Assembly: GCA_944354035.1 (NCBI GenBank)
Contig: CALVPS010000007.1
Coordinates: 1-60,606, forward strand
Source of the DNA: an uncultured Clostridia bacterium
GTDB lineage: Bacteria; Bacillota; Clostridia; Christensenellales; Borkfalkiaceae
Direction of reading: 5' to 3'
DNA length: 60,606 bases
Of this stretch, positions 1 to 7,410 are shown piece after piece (positions within the stretch are counted from its first letter, which is position 1; every line of letters starts with the position of its first letter). Position numbers and translations under genes: made by a program. Below the pieces are notes generated by a model, which was given only the letters and a program-made list of their open reading frames with translations, was not told where the DNA came from and did not search any database.

Positions 1-1
1 T

Positions 2-71
2 ACCCGTTGACGGGTGCGCCGGTATTATACCCTTTTAGGGTCTGTGCAAACCACCAGTTCACTGGTGGTTT
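2..71. repeat. Three consecutive perfect hairpins
   Basis: Three back-to-back inverted repeats: ACCCGT at 2-7 with ACGGGT at 10-15; ACCCT at 29-33 with AGGGT at 37-41; AAACCACCAGT at 48-58 with ACTGGTGGTTT at 61-71. Tight 2-3 nt loops in a row resemble the subterminal hairpins used by Y1 (IS200/IS605) transposases, or a REP-like element. No transposase is visible, and the window edge hides what lies to the left. The last hairpin may also end transcription of the esterase gene read leftward. Confidence 0.5.
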
Positions 72-108
72 TGACTTGCCGCAATATGCCGCAAACAATC
101 GCAGGAGA

Positions 109-960
109 TCAGTCAAGCTGTTTTATACAAAATCCGTGCGTCTTCAAAAAGGAGAGCGAAAGGGGGAGCCACTGCCGTACGCGCGCATAAAAGGGCGCGT
201 CGGCGTCGTCCGGCTCCGTCTCGGCGCCCGATACCGAAAGGCCGTGCGGGCCGTACTCAAACACGTGCAGCTCCGTCGGGATCCCGGCCGCGCGCAGAGC
301 GCCGTACAACAGCAGCGTGTTTTCCGGCGGAACCAGGTCGTCCGTATTCGTCGTCCACAAAAAGCAGGGCGGCGCGCCGCGCGGCACATGCCGCTCCAGC
401 GAGTAGGCAGAAAAATCGGCCGTCTTCCCGCAAAAATTATCAAACGAATCGTTGTGCCGATAGCGCTCGTCTGCCGTGACGACGGGATAGGCGAGCAGGC
501 AGGCGTCCGGGCGAATGGCGTTTGTATCCCGTCCGAAGGCGGCCTGCAGGGCGGCGTCCCGCCACAAAAAGGTCAGACAGCCCGCAAGGTGCCCGCCCGC
601 AGAAAACCCTGCGGCGGCGATGTGCGCGTCGTCTATCGCCAATGCGGACGCATTTTTCCGCAGCCACAGCATGGCCATGCCCGCCTGCAGCAGCGGTGTG
701 GGATAGTGCAGCGGTGCCACGTCGTATCGTAGGACAAAGCAGTCGAAGCCCTCGGCAAAAAACTGCAGCGCCACGGGCTCGGCCTCCCGCTCCGAGAGCA
801 TGCCGTATCCGCCGCCCGGGATCACGAGCAGGGCGGGCCGCCGTTTGCGGATGCCGCGCTCGGAGAGCTGCGTGTGCCGATAGGCCTCTAAAAAGCCCTG
901 TACGGCGTCTTTGCGCGGGAGATGCATCTCGGAATATAGGTCGATTTTTGTAAAGATCAT
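109..960 (-). CDS. Alpha/beta hydrolase, esterase of the BD-FAE / acetyl-xylan-esterase type
   Basis: A 283-residue cytoplasmic alpha/beta hydrolase. An oxyanion-loop motif (VIPGGGYG) precedes a nucleophile elbow GFSAGG; the later Asp lies in TDDLVPPEN and the His in YGPHGL, giving a Ser-Asp-His triad in the expected order. This arrangement is typical of small-ester or carbohydrate-acetyl esterases; the substrate cannot be read from sequence. The ATG at 960 is chosen because GGAGG lies just upstream and the conserved fold begins there; a longer reading frame runs upstream to 1185 but crosses a promoter and a terminator. It has its own promoter (979-1007) and is separated by a strong terminator from the lipoprotein gene upstream, so it is a single-gene unit. 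Confidence 0.85.
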   Translation of the reverse strand: MIFTKIDLYSEMHLPRKDAVQGFLEAYRHTQLSERGIRKRRPALLVIPGGGYGMLSEREAEPVALQFFAEGFDCFVLRYDVAPLHYPTPLLQAGMAMLWLRKNASALAIDDAHIAAAGFSAGGHLAGCLTFLWRDAALQAAFGRDTNAIRPDACLLAYPVVTADERYRHNDSFDNFCGKTADFSAYSLERHVPRGAPPCFLWTTNTDDLVPPENTLLLYGALRAAGIPTELHVFEYGPHGLSVSGAETEPDDADAPFYARVRQWLPLSLSFLKTHGFCIKQLD

Positions 961-978
961 ATTGTCGCCTCCGCATAT

Positions 979-1007
979 GTTATACCATATGCCGCCGATT
1001 TTTTCAA
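979..1007 (-). promoter_or_regulatory. Sigma-A type promoter of the esterase gene
   Basis: Read on the minus strand: TTGAAA, 17 bp, TATAAC. The -10 is preceded by TGG (extended -10). The spacer, AAATCGGCGGCATATGG, is nearly the same as the spacer of the promoter at 33,023-33,051. Confidence 0.75.
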
Positions 1008-1074
1008 GTGCTTTTATCGGGGATGCGCGGTGCACGCGGCGATCGCCGTTTTGCGGGGGTGTATCGTCCGAACA

Positions 1075-1109
1075 AAAAACACCGTCTGCCGGAAGCAGAC
1101 GGTGTTTTT
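1075..1109. terminator. Bidirectional Rho-independent terminator
   Basis: A perfect 15-bp stem (AAAAACACCGTCTGC at 1075-1089, its complement at 1095-1109) with a 5-nt loop and T-runs on both strands. It closes the long minus-strand lipoprotein/VWA cluster. Confidence 0.9.
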
Positions 1110-1118
1110 GCACGTCGG

Positions 1119-4100
1119 TCATGCCTGCGCAAGTGCGGTGCAGACGGCTTCGTAATGGGCGTACATGTCGCCGAAGTAGTCGCAAAACTTTGTAAATTCT
1201 TCCTCCGGGACCTCGTCGCTTTCATATATTTCGTAGCTTGCGGAGACCGCTTCCCAATAGCCGAGCACTTCCTGACGATAGGCGATCGTTTCACCCGTAT
1301 CGGGATCTTCATAGCTGCCGTCCGGATCGCTGCGGTATGCGACATAGGTGATCTGCAGCGAAAGCAGGTTGCTGACCATTTCCAACACGGGCGCCTTGGT
1401 GAACAGCCCGCCGTATGCGGCCTGTTCCAGCCCGCCGTGGAAGAGGTTGAGCGAATCGATGACGATCAGCAGATACTGCGTATCGGCGTCGAACTCGTAA
1501 AACGCCTTCAGCATGGCAGATACCGTCTCGGCCGTAAATTCAAACGATTCGCCAGGGTAGCTGATGCCGTACATCGACATGGCGGCCGTCCAAAAATAGT
1601 TTGCGTAGGTCGCCAGGAAGGCGCGCAGACCGGTCGCCTGCTCGTAGGCACTCTGGTCGATCCCCAGCGTCGCCAAGTAGCGCTCGTAGGCGTCGTCCGC
1701 CTCATAAACGCCGTTGTACAGCGGCTCGCGGTACGCCCCTTCGCCGTAGGGCATAAAGTAGTAGGCGTCTGCAATTTCATTTGAGCCGCCCGTCAGCTGC
1801 GCCGAGAGGGTACGTACCTGCTCGTACGAGGCGAGGAAGGGCAAATACAGATCGACCGAGCCCATCAGTTCGGCAAGATCCTCAATGTAGGTTTTTGCCA
1901 GCGAAGTTCCGTCGATCGCGTCGGCAAGCGCCGCAAAGGCCGCTTCCGTTTCCGTATCCATCACGGGCGCCTTATATTCCCAAATCGTTTGGTCGCCCTC
2001 GGTCGTTGCTTCAAACATTTGATAGTATGCGAGGTACTTATTATAAAAAGTGCCGAGATAGCTGTTGAACGTCTCCTTGGCGGCGCCCGTCCAAGATTCG
2101 GCGGCATAGGCGTCAACGGCGTCCTTCATCATGGTGCAAAAATAGTCGGTATCGCCGCGCGCCAGGCCTTCGAGCGCAAGCATCAGCGAGGTGAATACGT
2201 CGTATGCGGTGTTCTCTTCCTCCGAATCGATATTCACGCCCAGTGCGTCCAAATAGTAGGCGTAGATAAAGGTGGCAAAGTCCGAATATAAATAGCCCGT
2301 ATCGGGATAGAGCGCGGTGGTAGGAAGAGTGGGATAGAGGTAGCTTACCGAGGCGATAAAGTAATACTGCTGCGTAGGCATCAGGGCGACGAACGCCTCA
2401 AACATCTCCTTTACGCCCGTGTCGAAGTCGGACGAAAGAATAAAGTCTTCGTCCTCGCTGAACGCCAGCCACAGCGCAAAGTAGTCGTTCCAAACTTCCT
2501 GTACGGCTTCATCGTATGCCGAGGCGCCGCGCAGCGCCAAATAGCCGTAGGGGCCTGTGGTCATATCGGACAGCAGACCTTGGAAGTAACGCAAGTACAG
2601 GAAGGTGTACATGTCGTCCCCCATGGCAAGCAGCGCTTCGCCGCCCTTTTCGGCCTCTTCGTACATGTACAAAAAGTAGGTGCTCTCCATCAAAAGGGGC
2701 AGGTCACCGCTCGTGGGGTCGTACGTCTCGCCGTACATCTGCATGATCTCCTGCGCCACGGGCCCCTCCGAATAGTACAGGCGCAGCGCTTCCAGCGGCA
2801 GCGGGAGCATGACGTTGATGAGTCCGTCGAGCTTGCCGAGGGCCTCGGTGGAGGCATTTTCCAGCACGTCGTTATAGTAGTAGCGGTAAATGATTTCAAA
2901 GTAATCCTGCTTTGCGCGCCATGCGTTCAGCAGCGGGAAGACGGTGGCGGCACCTTCTTCGCGTTCGCCGATCTGCGACAGCAGCCGATATACCTCGTCG
3001 ACCGTTTCGGCCGAAAGGGCTTTTAGGTCGTCCATGGTCCAATCGGCGGGCACGGCGTTCTCGTCCAACAAATCGTACGCCTCCGTCGTCCAGTCCAGGA
3101 TGTCGGCCACTCTGCCGAAGAAGGACGTTTCGGGAATGAGCGAGGCGAGGTCTGCGATCGTCAGGTCGATCTCCACCGTCTCGCCGCCCTCCGTCATGGG
3201 GTCGTAAATAAGGGAATCGGCGCACTTTTCCGCGATCGTCTGATGGGTGAGCAAAGCGGTCAGGGTCTGCAGCGTCTGCATATCCGCGTCCGCATCGTCT
3301 TTCAGCTTTGCGGCGCCTGCCTGCGCGGCAGCATAGGTTTGGCAGGCGAACGCAAGCTCGCCCGTCTCGCTTACGGTAAAGACGTCGGCAAAGGCCGCTT
3401 CCACGGTCTGCATCCACTCGTTGTAGGCGCACACGACGGCAAGGCGCGCCACGGCGTTCAGCTCTTCCTGCGAAATATAGCTTGCCTTTTCGTCCGAAAA
3501 ACCCAGGTACATGGTAAGCATGTTTCGGGCAAGCGCCGTAAGCGTCTCGTCCGCGTCGGCGGGGTACGCCATGCCGGGATCTTCCGCCGTAGGATAGCGG
3601 TAGCAGTTCCAGTCCAGTGCGTCCAGCTGTTTGGCGGCGTCTTTGAACTGCGAAACGTCGCTGTAAGTGACGGTGACGTCAAAACTGCCCATCTGACGGC
3701 CGCGATAGTATACCGTGATCGTCTGCGTCTCCTCCGGGTTCTGCGCGGTGACATCCTGCGGACGGAATCCCTCCGTCTCCAGGTCCGTCAGGCTGACGTA
3801 GCGCGTCGTGCTCCCGTCCGGGCTCTGCAGACGCAGCGATGCACCCATAAGATCCAGCTCGCTTTCGTGGCTGCCGTAGGCGGTGGCGATCGGTTTGCGG
3901 AAGGTGACGGTGGGGGAGACGACCGAAACATCAAACGTCCCCTCGTAATGTACGCCGCCCTCTTCGCATGCGGCGGTTACGGTGAGCGTTTCGGCGGGCT
4001 CGCTGGAATCGAAGCCGGTCACGGTGAGGTCGTCGGCGGTGACGGTAAAGGTCGTCCCGTCGTTGCGCGTCACGTTTAGGCGCGGCTGCGCGTCGGCAAA

Positions 4101-4451
4101 GGTCTCGTCCAAAAAGTAGACGTATTTTTGCGCCGCCTGAAAACGGGGAACGACCGTAACGGTAAATTCCGTCGTCTTTCCGCCGTATGTAACGGTGAGC
4201 GTCTGGTCGCCCGGGCGGTCCTTGTCATATCCGCTTACGGTAACGCCTTCCGAGTCGAGCGGGATGGTCGTTCCGTCTACGGTAAGCAGCATTTTGGAAA
4301 GATCCGGCTCGGTGCCAAGCACAAATTTTGTTTGCGGCAGGTTGTTGCGGTCGACGGAAATGCTTTCGACCTTGTTGCAGCCGACAAACGCCATCAGCGC
4401 GCCGATCAGCAGCAACAGGACGGTGATCCCTGCAAGCAATCGTTTTTTCAT
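1119..4451 (-). CDS. Surface lipoprotein with N-terminal Ig-like domains
   Basis: An 1,110-residue secreted lipoprotein of unknown role. It starts with a lysine-rich n-region, a hydrophobic core and a lipobox ending at Cys25 (AFVGC; Phe at -3 is unusual). About three Big_3-type Ig-like modules follow (roughly residues 30-275), each with the signature of a GYD..-PG-TVTY strand. The remaining 800 residues are acidic, rich in Tyr, Ala and Glu, look mostly helical, and match no family I know. AGGAG lies 8 nt before the ATG at 4451. A 79-nt gap separates it from the BspA-type lipoprotein gene upstream, with a perfect hairpin but no T-run, so it is probably the last gene of the MoxR-VWA cluster. 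A role as a cell-surface partner of that machine is inference. Confidence 0.8.
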   Translation of the reverse strand: MKKRLLAGITVLLLLIGALMAFVGCNKVESISVDRNNLPQTKFVLGTEPDLSKMLLTVDGTTIPLDSEGVTVSGYDKDRPGDQTLTVTYGGKTTEFTVTVVPRFQAAQKYVYFLDETFADAQPRLNVTRNDGTTFTVTADDLTVTGFDSSEPAETLTVTAACEEGGVHYEGTFDVSVVSPTVTFRKPIATAYGSHESELDLMGASLRLQSPDGSTTRYVSLTDLETEGFRPQDVTAQNPEETQTITVYYRGRQMGSFDVTVTYSDVSQFKDAAKQLDALDWNCYRYPTAEDPGMAYPADADETLTALARNMLTMYLGFSDEKASYISQEELNAVARLAVVCAYNEWMQTVEAAFADVFTVSETGELAFACQTYAAAQAGAAKLKDDADADMQTLQTLTALLTHQTIAEKCADSLIYDPMTEGGETVEIDLTIADLASLIPETSFFGRVADILDWTTEAYDLLDENAVPADWTMDDLKALSAETVDEVYRLLSQIGEREEGAATVFPLLNAWRAKQDYFEIIYRYYYNDVLENASTEALGKLDGLINVMLPLPLEALRLYYSEGPVAQEIMQMYGETYDPTSGDLPLLMESTYFLYMYEEAEKGGEALLAMGDDMYTFLYLRYFQGLLSDMTTGPYGYLALRGASAYDEAVQEVWNDYFALWLAFSEDEDFILSSDFDTGVKEMFEAFVALMPTQQYYFIASVSYLYPTLPTTALYPDTGYLYSDFATFIYAYYLDALGVNIDSEEENTAYDVFTSLMLALEGLARGDTDYFCTMMKDAVDAYAAESWTGAAKETFNSYLGTFYNKYLAYYQMFEATTEGDQTIWEYKAPVMDTETEAAFAALADAIDGTSLAKTYIEDLAELMGSVDLYLPFLASYEQVRTLSAQLTGGSNEIADAYYFMPYGEGAYREPLYNGVYEADDAYERYLATLGIDQSAYEQATGLRAFLATYANYFWTAAMSMYGISYPGESFEFTAETVSAMLKAFYEFDADTQYLLIVIDSLNLFHGGLEQAAYGGLFTKAPVLEMVSNLLSLQITYVAYRSDPDGSYEDPDTGETIAYRQEVLGYWEAVSASYEIYESDEVPEEEFTKFCDYFGDMYAHYEAVCTALAQA

Positions 4452-4481
4452 GGTTTTCTCCTGTATAAAGTTACTTTTCGG

Positions 4482-4499
4482 TCGCGGCATGTGCCGCGA
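4482..4499. repeat. Perfect inverted repeat in the gap between two lipoprotein genes
   Basis: TCGCGGCA at 4482-4489 and TGCCGCGA at 4492-4499 form an 8-bp stem with a 2-nt loop. There is no T-tract, so it is more likely an mRNA-processing or stability hairpin, or a partial attenuator, than a full terminator. Confidence 0.5.
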
Positions 4500-4530
4500 A
4501 GGTCACATGGTAAGGATAAAGCGGTGCGCA

Positions 4531-7410
4531 TCAAGACGCAGGTTCCCATACGGCGTACAGCGTGGCGCCGGGGGGAAGCGAACCCAGTTCGTCCATGGTA
4601 TATTGCGCCGCGCCGTCTGCCTCTGCAGCCCAGCCGAGGAAAGCATAGCCCTCGCGCACGGGCGCCGACGGTGCGGCAGCGATCGTAAAATTCTCAACGC
4701 TCGTTCGGGTCAGTTCGAACGATACCACATAGCCGTCGGGGGATATGTCGCATCCCCAAACAACGGGTCGGTAAGAAGAGTTCCAACGGGCGTTCCAACC
4801 GTCGCCCTGCGCGCCCTCCGCATATACGGTAAGCGCGTTGCACCCGTAAAAGGCATGCGCGCCGATGTTTGTAACGCCCTCGTAGAGAAGAACGCTCTCC
4901 AATGCCGCACAGTTGCGGAAGGCCTGCGTTCCGATGGATACGAGCGAACGGGGCAGGGTTATATCTGTCAGCGCCGCACAGCCGAAAAACGCATAGTCGC
5001 CGATGCGTTCGGCGCCGCCGAGCGTCACCTCCGTCAGCGCCGCGCACCGATAAAAGGCATAGTCTCCGAGATCGGTCAGGGCGTCGGGCAGACGCACGGC
5101 GGTCAGTGCTTTACAGCCGTAAAAGGCGCGCTCGCCGATCTTTGCAACGCTGTTTCCGATCAGGACGTCGGTCAGCTGTTCGCAGCGGTAAAAGGCGCGT
5201 TCGCCGATCTCGATAACGCCGTCGCCGACGATCGCGCTCTTCAGCGAGCCCATGTTGGCAAACGCGTAATTGCCGATCTTTGTTACGCCGCTGCCGATGA
5301 CCAGCGAATCGATGCCGCGCATCGACTGCGCGTCTTCCCCGTTGCCGTCCGTAAATCCGCAGCCGTAAAAGGCATAGTCGCCGATCTCGGTCACACTGTC
5401 GGGGATGTGCAGCTCGTCGTATTCGCCGTCGGAGGCGGGGGAACCGAGGGCGCATTTGTAAAACGCGCTGCGCCCGATGCGCTTCAGCGTCTGCGGCAAT
5501 CCCGCCACCCGCTGCGCCGAACCGGTCTCCTCGTCGAAGGCGCGCGTGTACAGCGCGGCCAGATTGTCGCAGTGGTAAAAGGTGTAATCTTCGATCGCGC
5601 TCAGGCGGGAGGGCAGGGTCACGTCGGTCAGATTCCCGCATTCGTAAAAGGCGCTGCGCCCGATGTAAGCTACGCTTTCGGGAATGGCGGCCTCGGTAAT
5701 AAAATTGCAGTTATACAGCGCGTAGTCGGCAATGCCCGCCGTATCGTCCGCAAAAGAGACGGGGCCGTAGCTGTCGTTGTCGCGGCACTCCACCAGCCAA
5801 TTGCCCGCATATACCTCGCGCGAGGAGGCGTTCCACAGCCCCGATCGGCGAAAGGCGTGCATGCCGATATGCGAAACCGATTCCGGGATCTCCACGTCGG
5901 TAAGCGCCGTGCAGCCGTAAAAGGCCTCGTCGCCGATCGAAGTCAGCGCACTTTCGCCAAGCGTGGCGGAACTTTCGTCCAGCGCACCGAGGATCACGGC
6001 CGTAAGGCCGGTGCAGTTGTAGAAGGCCTCGTCGCCGATCGTCTGTACGCCGCCGCCCAATACCACGTTCGTCAGCGTTTTGCTGCCGGAGAACGCACCC
6101 TCGCCGATGTATTTCAGCGATGCGGGCAGGTCGAGGCGGACGTCAAAGGTATCGTAACCTGCAAACGCCTCGTCGGCGAGCCCGATCGTGTCGTCGCGCA
6201 GCGTAAAGGACGCCGTTGCGCTGCCCGTCCCCAAAAACCAGTGTCCTATGTAAGTGGGGCCGTTGTTGTTCCACAGGGCCGTCTGATGAAAGGCCTGCCG
6301 CGCAATTTTTTGCACGCCGCTGCCGAGCGTAACGCTGTTCAGCTGCGTGCAGCCGTAAAAGGCCTGCACGCCGATCGATGTTACCGCGTCCGAAAGAGTA
6401 ACGGAGGCAAGCTTTGTGCATTCCGCAAAGGCGTAGTCGCCCACCGAGACGATGTTTCCGCCGATCGCAATTTCGGTGAGCGCCGTACAGCGGCGGAAAG
6501 TATCGGTGCCGATGGTCGAAATGCCGCCGCCCAGCGAAATGCGCTCCAGCGACGAGCAGGCCGAAAATGCGCCGCTGCCAAGCGTGTGTACGTTGTCGGG
6601 TACAACTGCCTCCCGCAGGGCGGAACAGCCGTTGAATGCGCTGTCGCCGATCGTGGTCAGCCGACTGCCGAAGGTGACGGCCGGCAGTTTGCGGCAGTAT
6701 TCAAAGGCCTGCGCGCCGATCTCGGCAAGACTTTCCGGCAGGGTAAGCGGCTCGTCCAGGCCGGTGCAGAGCTGAAAGGCTTCTTCTCCGATCGAAATAA
6801 GTCTTTCGGAAAAGCCGATCTTCTCCAATCCCGAGCAGTTTGCAAAGGCCTGCGCGCCGATCTCGGTAATGTTTGCGCCCAGCGTTACGGCGGTGATGTT
6901 GCTCACGTTTTGGAACGCGCCGTCGCCGATGCGCGTCACGGGCAGTCCGCGGTAGGTATCCGGCACCGCGATCGCGCCCTGCGCCTCGCCGGCGCCGGAT
7001 ACCTCGAAGGCGGTGTTGCTTTCGATCAGACGGAAACTGAGCCCCGTTTCGTGTTCGCGCGTAAAGGAAACGGCGGCCGACCATGCCGAGTCGGCGTAGG
7101 CTTTGTTGGCGCCGCCTGCGATCGCTCTTACACGCAAGGTGTATACGCCCTCAGAAAGGGGCAGACGTTCCAGCGAATAGGAATTGTTTCCGGTATCCGC
7201 CTCCTGCGTTTGGCCGTTTCCCTCGATGCGCACGGTGTAATAGGCGGCCGCGCTTACGGGGTTCCACGAGAGGGTAAGGCTTAATTGGTCTACGTTTACG
7301 CCGGTGGGGGTGGGCAGCCGCGTGCCGCAGGCGGTCAGGCAGGGCAGCAACGCACACAGCAGTACGGTAAGGATGGTGTAAAAAAACGCTTTGCTTCGTT
7401 TACGTTGCAT
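4531..7410 (-). CDS. BspA-type leucine-rich-repeat lipoprotein with FN3 and InlB-type modules
   Basis: A 959-residue surface lipoprotein. Signal peptide with lipobox LTAC, lipidated Cys28. Residues about 32-117 look like a fibronectin type III domain. About 125-880 is an array of LRR_5/BspA repeats with the recurring pattern IGDYAFYGC-LT-V-LP. The final 70 residues form an InlB B-repeat-like module (GYAFLGWA ... LYAVW). BspA proteins in other bacteria bind host matrix or other cells; the ligand here is unknown. AAGGAG lies 9 nt before the ATG. The first 11 nt overlap the 3' end of the double-VWA gene, which implies translational coupling to that machine. There is no sortase motif or other wall anchor; the lipid is the only visible anchor. 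Confidence 0.9.
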   Translation of the reverse strand: MQRKRSKAFFYTILTVLLCALLPCLTACGTRLPTPTGVNVDQLSLTLSWNPVSAAAYYTVRIEGNGQTQEADTGNNSYSLERLPLSEGVYTLRVRAIAGGANKAYADSAWSAAVSFTREHETGLSFRLIESNTAFEVSGAGEAQGAIAVPDTYRGLPVTRIGDGAFQNVSNITAVTLGANITEIGAQAFANCSGLEKIGFSERLISIGEEAFQLCTGLDEPLTLPESLAEIGAQAFEYCRKLPAVTFGSRLTTIGDSAFNGCSALREAVVPDNVHTLGSGAFSACSSLERISLGGGISTIGTDTFRRCTALTEIAIGGNIVSVGDYAFAECTKLASVTLSDAVTSIGVQAFYGCTQLNSVTLGSGVQKIARQAFHQTALWNNNGPTYIGHWFLGTGSATASFTLRDDTIGLADEAFAGYDTFDVRLDLPASLKYIGEGAFSGSKTLTNVVLGGGVQTIGDEAFYNCTGLTAVILGALDESSATLGESALTSIGDEAFYGCTALTDVEIPESVSHIGMHAFRRSGLWNASSREVYAGNWLVECRDNDSYGPVSFADDTAGIADYALYNCNFITEAAIPESVAYIGRSAFYECGNLTDVTLPSRLSAIEDYTFYHCDNLAALYTRAFDEETGSAQRVAGLPQTLKRIGRSAFYKCALGSPASDGEYDELHIPDSVTEIGDYAFYGCGFTDGNGEDAQSMRGIDSLVIGSGVTKIGNYAFANMGSLKSAIVGDGVIEIGERAFYRCEQLTDVLIGNSVAKIGERAFYGCKALTAVRLPDALTDLGDYAFYRCAALTEVTLGGAERIGDYAFFGCAALTDITLPRSLVSIGTQAFRNCAALESVLLYEGVTNIGAHAFYGCNALTVYAEGAQGDGWNARWNSSYRPVVWGCDISPDGYVVSFELTRTSVENFTIAAAPSAPVREGYAFLGWAAEADGAAQYTMDELGSLPPGATLYAVWEPAS

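Noticed and set aside
4195..7284. 1,029-codon plus-strand open frame
   Set aside because: Antisense to the second BspA gene, same low-quality composition and no ribosome site.
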